Positions 1-9,351 of a stretch of DNA of 64,000 nucleotides are shown in pieces (within the stretch, counting starts at the first letter, position 1; each line of letters begins with the position of its first letter). The notes under the pieces are model-generated. The model was given only the letters and a program-made list of their open reading frames with translations, had not been told where the DNA came from and searched no databases. The position numbers were made by a program, and so were the translations under genes. The stretch comes from Thalassovita gelatinovora (GTDB taxonomy: Bacteria; Pseudomonadota; Alphaproteobacteria; Rhodobacterales; Rhodobacteraceae): NCBI RefSeq assembly GCF_001458355.1, contig NZ_CYSA01000007.1:210496-274495 (forward strand), given 5' to 3'.

Positions 1-65
1 ACCCTAGCATGATTTCGGCTTTGCGTCCATCTGGGACGCAACACCTCACGGAATTGGGAAAACCG

Positions 66-548
66 ATGCGCCTGATCGCCGCCCTTTTTACTTTGCTTTG
101 CCTTGCCGCCGCCGCTTTGGCCGGTCAGGCGCTGTGGCAGCAGGTCAGTGCGCCCGAAGCCGTGATCGCGCCGCAGCAGAATCGAACCGCACAGGCCAAT
201 CAGGCCACACCCCCGACCGTGCCCCGTGTCGCGCGGCATTGGCCCGCGATTTTTGGTGAACCACAACCGCCGGTTCCGGCCCCCGCAGCGCCAGTCGTCA
301 AGGCCGAACCACAGCCGCCGCAACCGCCCAAACCACCCTTGGACAGCCTTGGTTACACGCTAAAGGGTGTGGTGCAGGCCGGGACCGGAACTTGGGCAAT
401 CCTGTCCCATCCCACCGGTGAGCGGCTGTTGCGGGTGGGCGATGCGCTGACTCAGGGGATCATGGTGGCACGAATCGACGATGCCGGACTGTGGGTATCG
501 CGCGACGGCGACGATCCCGAATTGATGGGCTTTCCGAAACAGCCCTGA
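66..548 (+). CDS. gspC: Type II secretion system protein C-like (GspC/N)
   Basis: Encodes about 160 residues: a hydrophobic N-terminal anchor (residues 5-20), a Pro/Ala-rich periplasmic linker, and a C-terminal HR-type domain (roughly residues 98-160, from LDSLGYTLKGVV to the end). In the type II secretion system the HR domain links the inner-membrane platform to the secretin. An ATG at 9 is in frame, but the ATG at 66 places the membrane anchor at the N-terminus. There is no PDZ or coiled-coil domain, so it is a short GspC. It is transcribed towards gspF/E/D, the opposite of the usual co-directional order. Identification rests on the HR-like domain and the neighbours. Confidence 0.68.
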   Translation: MRLIAALFTLLCLAAAALAGQALWQQVSAPEAVIAPQQNRTAQANQATPPTVPRVARHWPAIFGEPQPPVPAPAAPVVKAEPQPPQPPKPPLDSLGYTLKGVVQAGTGTWAILSHPTGERLLRVGDALTQGIMVARIDDAGLWVSRDGDDPELMGFPKQP

Positions 549-569
549 ACGATTGCCGGCAAACCCGTC

Positions 570-1781
570 CTACCCGGCCACGATTGCCTGTAGGTCGAAG
601 ATCGGCAGCAATACCGCCAGCACGATCACCAAGACCATACCGCCGACGATCATCATCAGCATCGGTTCCAGCAACGCCGCGATGCGTTTGCGTTCGGTCG
701 ACAGCCGATGTTCGACCAGAATCGCCGCCCGTTCGGTCATCTGTGCCAGCCGGACAGAAGTTTCACCGGCATGGATCAGTTGCCGGGCAACCGGCGGCAG
801 GAAGCTGAGCCGTTGCAGCGACGAAGACAGGCTTTCCCCTTGGCGTACTGCGGTCGCGACCTGTTGGGCTTCACTGCGAAACCCGGCCACGGTCAGCACA
901 TCCACCGCGCTGTCGACCGCGCTGAGCACGGCGTGGCGGCTGCCCAGCACCAGAGCCAGCGTGCGCATATATTGCACCGCTTCGGCCAACCGCTTCAGCC
1001 GACCCAGAACCGGCAACCCGAGGACAACCCGGTCACGGATGTCCTTGAGCACCTCAACTCGGGGCGTCGCCACGCCCAGCACCAGCAATGCGACAAAACC
1101 AACGGCCAGCCCCACCAGATGCGCCTGTATCCAATCCGACACGGCCAGCACGGTGCGGGTCAGTTGTGGCAAGGGCCGGCCCGACATTTCGAACATCGCG
1201 ACGATTTCCGGCGCGACGGTGGTCATCAGGATACCGCAGACCAGCATCGACACCGCCGCGACAAAGGCGGGATAGATCAGCGCGGTGGAAATCTGCGCCT
1301 TGTCCGTCCCCAATTGATCGAGATGATCGGCCAGTTCGGAAAACACCCCGGCCAGATCCCCAGCGGATTCACCCGCCCGGATCGCGGCCAGAAAATAGGG
1401 CGGAAATCCCGCGCCGGTGCCATCGAGCGCTTCTGACAGGGCCGCGCCGTCCATCAGCGCCGCCCGCGCCTGAGCCGCCACCGCGTCCAGCGCCGGATGA
1501 CCGCCGGTCCGCACCGCTTCGAGCGCCGCTTCGACCGGCAATTCGGCTGCTAGCATCACTGCCATCTGGCGGGTGAAGACCGCTTGCAGATCGGCGTTCA
1601 GCCGGCTGCGAAGTCCCGATTTCATGCCGCCGGTGGCCCGGTTCCGGGTGGCCGAAACTTCGGCAACGAAAAGTTCCTGCTTGGTCAGCTGCGCCGCTGC
1701 GTCCGCTTCGGTTTCGGCTACAACGGTGCCGGATTTGCGCCGCCCTGTCCTTGTATAGGCGGTATAAGCATAGGCCTTCAC
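570..1781 (-). CDS. gspF: Type II secretion system inner-membrane platform protein GspF
   Basis: Encodes 403 residues, the family's usual length. It has a short cytoplasmic N-terminus (MKAYAYTAYTRTGRRKSG) and two T2SSF repeats, each a helical cytoplasmic bundle, separated and followed by hydrophobic segments (around residues 165-190, 220-240 and 372-398). GspF is the polytopic platform protein that couples the GspE ATPase to pseudopilus assembly. The start is a GTG that overlaps the gspE stop (GTGA), indicating translational coupling. The end converges on gspC with only about 20 bp between. Confidence 0.92.
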   Translation of the reverse strand: MKAYAYTAYTRTGRRKSGTVVAETEADAAAQLTKQELFVAEVSATRNRATGGMKSGLRSRLNADLQAVFTRQMAVMLAAELPVEAALEAVRTGGHPALDAVAAQARAALMDGAALSEALDGTGAGFPPYFLAAIRAGESAGDLAGVFSELADHLDQLGTDKAQISTALIYPAFVAAVSMLVCGILMTTVAPEIVAMFEMSGRPLPQLTRTVLAVSDWIQAHLVGLAVGFVALLVLGVATPRVEVLKDIRDRVVLGLPVLGRLKRLAEAVQYMRTLALVLGSRHAVLSAVDSAVDVLTVAGFRSEAQQVATAVRQGESLSSSLQRLSFLPPVARQLIHAGETSVRLAQMTERAAILVEHRLSTERKRIAALLEPMLMMIVGGMVLVIVLAVLLPIFDLQAIVAG

Positions 1782-3307
1782 GCGACGTCCCCAACCACGC
1801 GCAGGGTTTCGGTCAGGCTGGACGTTCCCGCCGCAGCTGCCGTCAGCCCCTGCCCGAACAGGGTTTCACTGACGCCCAGCGCATGCGTCTTCATTTCGGT
1901 TTCGGTGGCGCCCCGATCAATCGCGGCGCGCAGGGTTTCGCCCACTTCGATCATTTCGAAAATCCCGATCCGACCGGAATGGCCGGAGCCACCACAGGTG
2001 TCGCAGCCGAAAGGTTCATAAAGCACATCAGGCACCGCGATGCCGTGACGGCGAAAAAGGTCGGCTTCGTCTTCGGTTGGTTGGTGCGGGCGGCGACAGT
2101 CAGGGCAAAGTTTGCGCAATAACCGCTGCGCAATAACCCCGCGCAAAGTGGCGGCGATCAGGAAATTGTCGAGGCCGAGATCGCGCAGCCGCACGATGGC
2201 CCCGATCGAGCTGTTGGCATGCAGAGACGAAAACACCAAATGCCCGGTCAGCGCGGCCTGAGTCGCGACGCTGGCGGTTTCGGGATCGCGGATTTCACCC
2301 ACCAGAATCACATCCGGGTCTTGCCGCAGCGTGGCACGCAGACCGGCAGCGAAGGTCATGCCGATATCGGCGTTGATCTGACTTTGCGATATGCCGGGCA
2401 GATCGTATTCGATCGGGTCTTCGACGGTGACGATATTGCGTTCGGCCCGGTCAGCCAGTTGCAACAGCGAATAAAGCGTCGTTGTCTTGCCCGCGCCGGT
2501 CGGGCCAGTGGCCAGAATGATCCCGTTGGGCAGCGCCGACAGCCGTTTCAACAAGGTCTGCTGCGTCCGGGTCAGGCCCAGATCGGTTAGCGGCATCAAC
2601 CCTGCCGAGCGATCAAGAATCCGCAAAACGATGCGTTCGCCGTAATGACCGGGCAGCGATGATACCCGTGTGTCGATCATCCGCCCGCCCAGCGTCAGCG
2701 GAATGCGCCCGTCCTGCGGCAGCCGGGTTTCGGCGATATCCAACCCGGCCATCACCTTGAGCCGCGACACGATCCGTTTCACCGGCACGTCGGGGCGGTC
2801 CATCACTTCTTGCAGGAAGCCATCGATCCGCATCCGCACCCGCAGCCCGTGTTCATGTGGTTCCACATGCAGGTCCGACGCCCCGTTCAGCACGGCCCGT
2901 TTCAGCAACCGATTGACCAGCTGGATCACCGGCGCGTCGCCGGGATCGTCCAGCAGATCGCGCTGCCGGGCATTGGCAGCGCTGTCTTCGAGATCGAACA
3001 GAAGTTCGGGATCGGTGCCAGTATCGGCATCGGTTTCGCCGGCGTTGTATATTCGCGCCAGCGCGGTTTCGAACCCGGCCTGATCGGTTTCCTGCACATC
3101 GACATCGGGGACCAGACCCAGCCGCCGCTGCGCTTCGCGCAGGCCAAGCTGGGTGACGGCGGGGCCGACGATCAGCCGCCCGTCCTCCAGCAAAACCTGC
3201 TGATCACGGGCAAAAGCGAAGGGCAGCTTAGTTGCCAAACTGGATTCGGCTGGGAAGCGGTGGGAAGTTTCGGCGTTGCGCGACATCATCGACGAATCCG
3301 GCATCAA
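1778..3307 (-). CDS. gspE: Type II secretion system assembly ATPase GspE
   Basis: Encodes up to 509 residues of the secretion/pilus ATPase family. Visible features are the N1E-like N-terminal domain, Walker A GPTGAGKTTT, Asp box and Walker B region (VILVGEIRDPETA), His box (TGHLVFSSLHAN), and a tetracysteine zinc module (CPDC...CDTC), typical of GspE. It powers pseudopilus growth at the cytoplasmic face. The start is uncertain: the ATGs at 3307, 3304, 3289 and 3286 lie inside gspD (57-80 bp overlap), and a TTG at 3238 overlaps only the gspD stop. No convincing ribosome binding site separates them. Confidence 0.93.
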   Translation of the reverse strand: MMPDSSMMSRNAETSHRFPAESSLATKLPFAFARDQQVLLEDGRLIVGPAVTQLGLREAQRRLGLVPDVDVQETDQAGFETALARIYNAGETDADTGTDPELLFDLEDSAANARQRDLLDDPGDAPVIQLVNRLLKRAVLNGASDLHVEPHEHGLRVRMRIDGFLQEVMDRPDVPVKRIVSRLKVMAGLDIAETRLPQDGRIPLTLGGRMIDTRVSSLPGHYGERIVLRILDRSAGLMPLTDLGLTRTQQTLLKRLSALPNGIILATGPTGAGKTTTLYSLLQLADRAERNIVTVEDPIEYDLPGISQSQINADIGMTFAAGLRATLRQDPDVILVGEIRDPETASVATQAALTGHLVFSSLHANSSIGAIVRLRDLGLDNFLIAATLRGVIAQRLLRKLCPDCRRPHQPTEDEADLFRRHGIAVPDVLYEPFGCDTCGGSGHSGRIGIFEMIEVGETLRAAIDRGATETEMKTHALGVSETLFGQGLTAAAAGTSSLTETLRVVGDVA

Positions 3308-5195
3308 ACGGTTGGTTCAGGTCAACCCCGTCAAAGGGCAGCGCCCCGGACGGTGATTTCGGGTACTTTCCGTCATCCAGGGGTTCGATGGCAAGGCTTG
3401 CTTTGCGCGCATCACGGGCGATTTTGCGGCTGAGGTCCTGCGCTTCTTGTTCGGAATTGACCACCTGTGGGCGCAACAGCACCAACAGAACCCGTTGGTT
3501 CTTGGTGGCGTTCTTGCCCCGGAACAACCCGCCGATCAGCGGCAGTTTGGAAATGCCCGGCACCCTTTGGCTGACTGACCCTGAGCCGTTTTCCAACAAT
3601 CCGCCAAGCAAGATCACGTTGCCATCACGCACCAGAACGGATGTCGACAGCGACCGTTTCGAAGTGATTTCCCCGCCCGAAGCCGCCTGCGACGAGGTCA
3701 GGTTCGACACTTCTTGCTTGATATCCATCCGCACGGTGCGGTCGGCGTTGATCTGTGGCGTGACGTTCAGGGTCAGGCCGACATCCTGCCGTTCGATGGT
3801 CTGAAACGGGTTTTCCACCGCGCTATCGCCGACGGTGGAATAGGCCCCGGTGACGAAAGGCACGTTCTGCGCCACGACGATTTCGGCTTCTTGATTGTTC
3901 AGGGTCATGATCGACGGGGTCGATAACAGTCGGGTCGAGGTGGTCGAGGCCACGGCAGACAGGAACCCGGCGACGCCGCGGTCGCCCTGTGACGGCACCC
4001 CGGCAATGATCCCGCCCGATCCGGCATCGATGGTGGTGCCGTTGAGGACCGAGGCCACCAGATTGGTCAGGCTGGGACGGCCCTCCAGCGTGAATTGCGC
4101 CCCGCCAACCACCGCATTGTTCAGAATTCCGGCCCATTGCACCGCCAGATCGGCAAAGCCGTCGACCGACATTTCAAAGATCACCGCTTCGACCAGAACC
4201 TGACGCGGGCGGCGGTCAAGATAGCGGATCATGCTGACGATATCGTCCATCCGGTCCTGCGGTGCCGTCACCAGCAATGTATTGGTCTGTGGTTCCGGCA
4301 CGATATGGATGGGGGCTTCGTTCGCGCCTTGCTGTTCGTTGGTGATGGCGCGCAACACTACATCCGCCAGCGCGGCAGCATCGGCATAGTTCAGCCCCAC
4401 CGCGTGACTGACGACGTTGTTTTGCTGGGTATCCAGCCGCGATGCCAACACCCGGATCTTTTCCCGAAAATCGGCGGAACCGGACACCACAAGGGCGTTG
4501 GACCGGCGATCCACCGACAGCGCCGCGCCGTCCGGCAAGATGCCCATCGACTGAATCACCTGAGCCACTTCGGACGCGTTGGCATTGCGCAGCCTGATCA
4601 TCTGAATCGGTTCATCGCGCGGTTGGTCCAGACGGCGGATCAGCGCTTCGATCCGGCGGAAATTCTGACCGCGGTCGGACAGGATCAGCATCTTAGAACC
4701 GGGCACCGGGGTCAGGATCGCATCGGCGGGCAACAATGGCCGCACCACTTCGACGACATCTTGCAAGGGTGCGTTTTCGACTTCGATCACCCTTGTTTCA
4801 TAGGTGCCTTTGCTGCCGGCAACATCCGGTCCCGACGCCAATCCGCGCGCATTGCGCATGGCCACGATCCGATCCGCCCCGCCGCCTTCGATCAAGGTCA
4901 GGCCATTGAGTTCCAGCACGCTGAGAAAGACTTCGTAAAGTTCATCTGCGGACATGTCGTCGGGGGCAAGAACAGTGACGTTGCCGCGCACTTCGGGGTC
5001 CAGAATGAAACGGCGGTTGGTCGCTTCGGAGACGATTTCGATAAAGCTGCGGATATCGGCATCGCGCAGATCCAAAGCCACCTGCGCCCGCGCCGGTTGG
5101 GCATCCAGAACGAGGATTGCCAAGGGGCCGATACCCGTCGCGAGCATCAGCCCGAACGCGGCCAGTGCAGGCCGGATCGACGCTAGAATTTTCAT
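3228..5195 (-). CDS. gspD: Type II secretion system secretin GspD
   Basis: Encodes 655 residues. A signal peptide (cleavage near residue 37, after ARA) is followed by an N0 domain (VALDLRDADIRSFIEIVSEATN), N1-N3 ring domains and the C-terminal secretin domain with the VPGISKLPLIGGLFRGK signature (residues 555-575). It forms the outer-membrane channel of the type II system. The short tail after the secretin domain could hold the pilotin-binding S-domain. It is first in a gspD-E-F run on the minus strand. The pseudopilin genes gspG-K and gspL/M are not in this window. Confidence 0.95.
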   Translation of the reverse strand: MKILASIRPALAAFGLMLATGIGPLAILVLDAQPARAQVALDLRDADIRSFIEIVSEATNRRFILDPEVRGNVTVLAPDDMSADELYEVFLSVLELNGLTLIEGGGADRIVAMRNARGLASGPDVAGSKGTYETRVIEVENAPLQDVVEVVRPLLPADAILTPVPGSKMLILSDRGQNFRRIEALIRRLDQPRDEPIQMIRLRNANASEVAQVIQSMGILPDGAALSVDRRSNALVVSGSADFREKIRVLASRLDTQQNNVVSHAVGLNYADAAALADVVLRAITNEQQGANEAPIHIVPEPQTNTLLVTAPQDRMDDIVSMIRYLDRRPRQVLVEAVIFEMSVDGFADLAVQWAGILNNAVVGGAQFTLEGRPSLTNLVASVLNGTTIDAGSGGIIAGVPSQGDRGVAGFLSAVASTTSTRLLSTPSIMTLNNQEAEIVVAQNVPFVTGAYSTVGDSAVENPFQTIERQDVGLTLNVTPQINADRTVRMDIKQEVSNLTSSQAASGGEITSKRSLSTSVLVRDGNVILLGGLLENGSGSVSQRVPGISKLPLIGGLFRGKNATKNQRVLLVLLRPQVVNSEQEAQDLSRKIARDARKASLAIEPLDDGKYPKSPSGALPFDGVDLNQPFDAGFVDDVAQRRNFPPLPSRIQFGN

Positions 5196-5421
5196 AACCT
5201 GCTCTTTCGTCCCGGGCAGATTTCCCTTGTCCCGGGGTTGCCTGCCACTTGTAATTTCCCGGCATCATAGCCGAATGGGCGTCAAAAGGCACTCTTTTTG
5301 GTTTGAAGCGGTCGATCTGTGACTCGTTGGCTACAACCCGCCCGCCCCCGGAAGTGTGGGCACAATCGCTGCGACCGCAACGAAACCGGTTTTGGCACGA
5401 TAAATCCCGGAAAATTCGGGG

Positions 5422-6366
5422 TCAGACCAGCACGGCCAGCAGGATACTGAGGGTCACAAAGGACCCAAAAGTCGCCCCCAGAAGCGCGATCGAGGCCACG
5501 CCTTCGTGGCCGTAATCCAGTGCGAAAACGGTGTAGATCAGAAACATCGGCATCGCCGCCGACAGGATCACCGCCATGTGCATGTCCGCCCCCAGCATCG
5601 GCAGGCCGATCAGCGGCAGCAACAGCGCCGCCGCAGCCACCAGCGCCGGGTGCAGGATCAGCTTACCCAAGATAATTTGCGTCGCCAGAACCTGATTTCC
5701 TTTCAACGGCAGCCCGAACAGCGATCCACCGATCACGAACAGCGCCAAGGCGCTGGCAGAAGCCGCCAGCATATCGAGCAACCGCAGCCCCGCCGCAGGC
5801 AGCGTGACCCCCGACAGCATGACCGCCAGCCCGGCCAGCAAGCCGATGAAAAGCGGCCGTTTCAGGATCGACAGGAACAGCGATCCCAGCATGTGCCAGC
5901 GGCTTTTATGCGTCTGGTCGCGCGACGATTCCAGCAACACCAGACCGATCGGGATCAGAACGAAATTTTCCACGACGAAGTTCAACGCCAGAATGATGCC
6001 CGCCTTGTCGGGAAACAGCAGCAACATGACCGGATAGCCGACAAAGCCGGAATTGGGACAGCTTGCCCCCATCACCCCGATGGCGCGACGCGCCGGGCCT
6101 GTGCCCTGCACCGACAAGATCGCATACATCACCGCGATCGTCGCCACCCCGCCGACGGCGAAAACCACGATATAGGACAGGTCCAGCACTTCGGCCAGAT
6201 CGCGTTTCACCAATGCGGCGCATAGCAGCGCGGGCAGGGCGATGTTCTGAACGTATTTCCCCATGATTTTCATGTCGGTCGGGCTGAACATGCCGAACCG
6301 GACCACGGCAAAGCCAAAGGCGATGGCCGCGAAGATCGGGAAGGTGATGGAAAGGATGTCGATCAT
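5422..6366 (-). CDS. AEC family (auxin efflux carrier-like) transporter
   Basis: Encodes 314 residues with about ten hydrophobic segments arranged as two five-helix halves with a central cytoplasmic loop (SSRDQTHKSRW), as in the bile/arsenite/riboflavin-type AEC family. Members move organic anions such as malonate or malate; the substrate here cannot be read from sequence. The ATG at 6366 overlaps the TGA of the upstream HD-domain gene (ATGA), so it is preferred over an in-frame ATG at 6381. It is probably co-transcribed with the HD hydrolase and aroC. Confidence 0.87.
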   Translation of the reverse strand: MIDILSITFPIFAAIAFGFAVVRFGMFSPTDMKIMGKYVQNIALPALLCAALVKRDLAEVLDLSYIVVFAVGGVATIAVMYAILSVQGTGPARRAIGVMGASCPNSGFVGYPVMLLLFPDKAGIILALNFVVENFVLIPIGLVLLESSRDQTHKSRWHMLGSLFLSILKRPLFIGLLAGLAVMLSGVTLPAAGLRLLDMLAASASALALFVIGGSLFGLPLKGNQVLATQIILGKLILHPALVAAAALLLPLIGLPMLGADMHMAVILSAAMPMFLIYTVFALDYGHEGVASIALLGATFGSFVTLSILLAVLV

Positions 6367-7022
6367 GTCTGAAAGGTCCAATGTTGCGGCGGTTCGGTGC
6401 CGATTTCGTCAGCGAGATCGGACAGGTAGCGGTGCATTGACGAAAGGCGTTTCTGCGCCAATGCGCGCCCGGTTTCGGTTGTCATGCCGTCGGCCAACCG
6501 CAACAGCTTAGCCGGCCAGTGATCCAGCGCATAGGCGCCGTCATCCGGGGTGCGGTGGATGGCGAAAGGGTCATCGGGGTGATGGATAGGGCGGTTCAAC
6601 TGGCCCGACACGGCAAACGCCCGGGCAATGCCGATGGCCCCGATCGCATCCATCCGGTCGGCATCGCGCAGGATGCGGGCTTCTTGGGTTTCAGGCTCTA
6701 TTCCAGCGGAAAAGCTGTGGGCTTCGATGGCGTGACGGGTTTGGGCAATCTCGGTTTTGGAAAATCCCAGTGTTTGCAGATGCGGCGCAGCGGCCTTTGC
6801 GGCCAGTTGCGACGCCTGCGTCCGGTTCGGTGCGTCCTTGGGCAGGTTGACCAGATCGTGCAGGTAAGCCGCTGCCAGCAGCACCTTGCGATTGCCGCCT
6901 TCTGCCGCTGCGATCCGGGTGCAAGTGGACCAGACCCGATCCAGATGCGCCAGATCATGGGCGCTGTCCTGCGCCATGTCGCGCCCGGCAATATCCCGCA
7001 GGGTCTGACGCAGAGGGTCCAT
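6363..7022 (-). CDS. HD-domain phosphohydrolase (YedJ-like)
   Basis: Encodes 219 residues with metal-binding HD-superfamily motifs: SAHDLAHLDRV near residue 20, YLHDLVNLP near 53 and RDADRMDAIGAIG near 132. These proteins hydrolyse phosphomonoesters or nucleotides in the cytoplasm; the substrate is unknown. The ATG at 7022 shares a base with the aroC stop (TGATG), so it is chosen over a GTG one codon upstream. The 3' end overlaps the AEC transporter start. Confidence 0.85.
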   Translation of the reverse strand: MDPLRQTLRDIAGRDMAQDSAHDLAHLDRVWSTCTRIAAAEGGNRKVLLAAAYLHDLVNLPKDAPNRTQASQLAAKAAAPHLQTLGFSKTEIAQTRHAIEAHSFSAGIEPETQEARILRDADRMDAIGAIGIARAFAVSGQLNRPIHHPDDPFAIHRTPDDGAYALDHWPAKLLRLADGMTTETGRALAQKRLSSMHRYLSDLADEIGTEPPQHWTFQT

Positions 7023-8128
7023 CACCCGATGGTGCCGCGATTTTCGCCGATCTGACCGCGGTGCAACAGCAGGTGATCGAGGATCACGCAGGCCATCATC
7101 GCTTCGGCCACCGGAACCGCGCGGATGCCAACGCAGGGGTCGTGGCGGCCCTTGGTGATCACCTCGGTCGCGGTGCCGTCCCGGCGGATTGATTGGCGCG
7201 GGGTCAGAATCGACGACGTCGGCTTGACGGCAAAGCGCACCACCACGTCTTGCCCGGTGGAAATCCCGCCAAGAATGCCACCCGCGTGGTTCGAGGAAAA
7301 CACAGGCTGACCATCATTACCCATGAAGATTTCATCGGCGTTTTGCGACCCGCGCAGTTTCGCCGCTGCCATGCCTTCGCCGATCTCGACGCCCTTGACG
7401 GCGTTGATCGACATCATCGCGGCGGCCAGATCGGTGTCGAGCTTGCCATAGACCGGGGCGCCAATGCCGGCAGGAACGCCGCGCGCCACCACTTCGACCA
7501 CGGCGCCGACGGAATCGTGATCCTTGCGCAGCTTTTGCAGGTAATCTTCCCAGTGTTGCGCGATGTCGGCCGTTTGTGGAATCCAGAAATCATTCTGATC
7601 AATGGCATCCCAGTCGAATTTTTCCCGGTCGATTTCAAGATCACCCATCGCGGTCATGTAGCCCTTGATCTGCAATCCCGGCACCATCGCCTTGATCGCT
7701 TCGCGCGCCACACCTCCGGCGGCCACTCGGGCGGCGGTTTCGCGGGCCGAAGACCGGCCACCGCCGCGGTAATCGCGGTTACCGTATTTCAAATGATAAG
7801 TAAGGTCAGCATGCCCGGGGCGGAAGGTTTGTGAAATCTCACCGTAATCGCGTGACCGCTGATCGGTGTTTTCGATCATCAACTGAATTGGTGTGCCGGT
7901 GGTTTTGCCGTCAAACACGCCCGACAGGATTTTCACCGCGTCGGGTTCATTGCGCTGTGTGGTGTTTTTGTTCTGCCCCGGACGGCGCATGTCCAGCCAG
8001 TGCTGCAACATCGCCGCATCGACCGGCACTTCGGGCGGGCAGCCATCCACCGTTGCCCCCAAGGCAGGCCCGTGGCTTTCGCCCCAGGTGGTGACGCGGA
8101 ACAGGTGACCGAAAGTGTTCATGCTCAT
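7022..8128 (-). CDS. aroC: Chorismate synthase
   Basis: Converts 5-enolpyruvylshikimate-3-phosphate to chorismate using reduced FMN, the last step of the common aromatic pathway. The 368 residues match the family. The N-terminal signature [18 protein letters not shown] and the core [19 protein letters not shown] (residues 121-139) are intact. The start ATG at 8128 ([10 protein letters not shown]) follows a good AGGAG; in-frame codons further upstream are not needed. It heads a coupled aroC-HD-AEC run. Confidence 0.97.
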   Translation of the reverse strand: MSMNTFGHLFRVTTWGESHGPALGATVDGCPPEVPVDAAMLQHWLDMRRPGQNKNTTQRNEPDAVKILSGVFDGKTTGTPIQLMIENTDQRSRDYGEISQTFRPGHADLTYHLKYGNRDYRGGGRSSARETAARVAAGGVAREAIKAMVPGLQIKGYMTAMGDLEIDREKFDWDAIDQNDFWIPQTADIAQHWEDYLQKLRKDHDSVGAVVEVVARGVPAGIGAPVYGKLDTDLAAAMMSINAVKGVEIGEGMAAAKLRGSQNADEIFMGNDGQPVFSSNHAGGILGGISTGQDVVVRFAVKPTSSILTPRQSIRRDGTATEVITKGRHDPCVGIRAVPVAEAMMACVILDHLLLHRGQIGENRGTIG

Positions 8129-8227
8129 TGCAGCGCTCCTTTGATGCCTGCAATACAAAGGGTGGCCGTGGCGCTCAAGCTGTTTTGCCTTGAAACGCGT
8201 GATCTGTGGCGCTAGGTCTGCGCTTAC

Positions 8228-8318
8228 CTCGGGGTGCCTGCCACGCGTTGTGACCGGCTGAGATGCGATATTGCGAACCCGTTGAACCTGAACCGGTTAA
8301 GACCGGCGGAGGGAAGGT
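8228..8318 (+). promoter_or_regulatory. TPP riboswitch (THI element)
   Basis: Contains the conserved thi-box segments in order: GGGGTGCC (from 8231), GGCTGAGATG (8256-8265), ACCCGTTGAACCTGAACC and the 3' GGCGGAGGGAA. It lies about 55 nt upstream of thiB. The TPP aptamer binds thiamine pyrophosphate and represses thiamine genes; a thiamine importer is an expected target. Confidence 0.95.
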
Positions 8319-8327
8319 TTGGATAAT

Positions 8328-8369
8328 GGTATCCGTTCTGACTCCGCCCGTCGCAGTGAGGAGGATACC
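8328..8369 (+). promoter_or_regulatory. Expression-platform hairpin sequestering the thiB ribosome binding site
   Basis: GGTATCC (8328-8334) is perfectly complementary to GGATACC (8363-8369), and inside it CTCC (8342-8345) can pair with GGAG (8360-8363). Together they would mask the thiB Shine-Dalgarno GAGGAGG (8358-8364). No U-run follows, so control is inferred to act on translation rather than by termination. Confidence 0.65.
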
Positions 8370-8370
8370 A

Positions 8371-9351
8371 ATGAAGTATCTTGCATTTGCCACGGGATTG
8401 TTTGCTGCCACCACAGCCGTGGCCGAAACACCCGTTTTGACAATCTACACCTATGACAGTTTCGTGTCCGACTGGGGCCCCGGCCCGGCGGTGGAAAAAG
8501 CGTTCGAAGAGGTCTGCGATTGCGACCTTCAATTCGTCGGTGCCGGCGATGGCGCGGCTTTGTTGGGGCGGTTGAAGCTGGAAGGTGCGCGCACCGAGGC
8601 CGACGTGGTTCTGGGGCTGGACACCAACCTGACTGCCGCTGCCGCCGCGACCGGGCTGTTCGCGCAATCCCCGGTCAGCGCCGAATACGCTCTGCCGGTG
8701 GCGTGGAACGATCCGCTTTTCGTGCCTTATGACTGGGGCTATTTCGCCTTCGTTCAGAATGCCGATCTGGAAAATGCCCCCGCCGATTTCAAAGCGCTGG
8801 CTGACAGCGATCTGAAAATCGTCATCCAGGACCCGCGCAGTTCGACCCCCGGTCTGGGCCTGCTGATGTGGGTGAAAGCGGCCTATGGCGACGAGGCCCC
8901 GGCGATCTGGGCGGGCCTGAGCGACAACATCGTCACAGTGACCAAGGGTTGGTCCGAAGCTTACGGGCTGTTTCTGGAAGGCGAGGCGGATATGGTTCTG
9001 TCTTACACCACATCGCCCGCCTATCACCTGATCGCCGAAGAAGACGCATCGAAAACGGCGGCGCCTTTTACCGAAGGACATTATCTTCAGATCGAAGTCG
9101 CGGGCAAAATCGCCGGAACCGATCAGCCTGAATTGGCCGATCAGTTTTTGCAGTTCATGGTGACAGATGCGTTCCAGTCGGTGATCCCGACCACCAACTG
9201 GATGTATCCCGCCGTGACCCCCGAAACGGGGTTGCCGGAAGGATTCGAGACCCTGATTCAGCCTGAAAAGGCCTTGATGGTGCCCCCAGCCGATGCGGAT
9301 ACCATACGCGACGCGGCGCTGGCCGAATGGCTCGAGGCGTTGACGCAATGA
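8371..9351 (+). CDS. thiB: Thiamine ABC transporter, periplasmic binding protein
   Basis: Encodes 326 residues with a Sec signal peptide (cleavage near residue 18, AVA-E) and the family opening PVLTIYTYDSFVSDWGPGP. It binds thiamine or its phosphates in the periplasm. The ATG at 8371 is seven bases after GAGGAGG; an in-frame ATG at 8326 sits beside the aptamer and would add 15 residues before the signal peptide. The stop overlaps the thiP start (ATGA). It lies directly under a TPP riboswitch. Confidence 0.96.
   Translation: MKYLAFATGLFAATTAVAETPVLTIYTYDSFVSDWGPGPAVEKAFEEVCDCDLQFVGAGDGAALLGRLKLEGARTEADVVLGLDTNLTAAAAATGLFAQSPVSAEYALPVAWNDPLFVPYDWGYFAFVQNADLENAPADFKALADSDLKIVIQDPRSSTPGLGLLMWVKAAYGDEAPAIWAGLSDNIVTVTKGWSEAYGLFLEGEADMVLSYTTSPAYHLIAEEDASKTAAPFTEGHYLQIEVAGKIAGTDQPELADQFLQFMVTDAFQSVIPTTNWMYPAVTPETGLPEGFETLIQPEKALMVPPADADTIRDAALAEWLEALTQ

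Noticed and set aside
3239..3307. gspE necessarily starting at 3307
   Set aside because: It would mean an 80-bp overlap with gspD without a clear ribosome binding site. Shorter starts, including TTG at 3238, are equally possible, so the start is left open.
8326..8370. ATG at 8326 as the main thiB start
   Set aside because: It would place 15 extra residues before the signal peptide. The ATG at 8371 has the stronger, correctly spaced GAGGAGG. It is kept only as a possible alternative.
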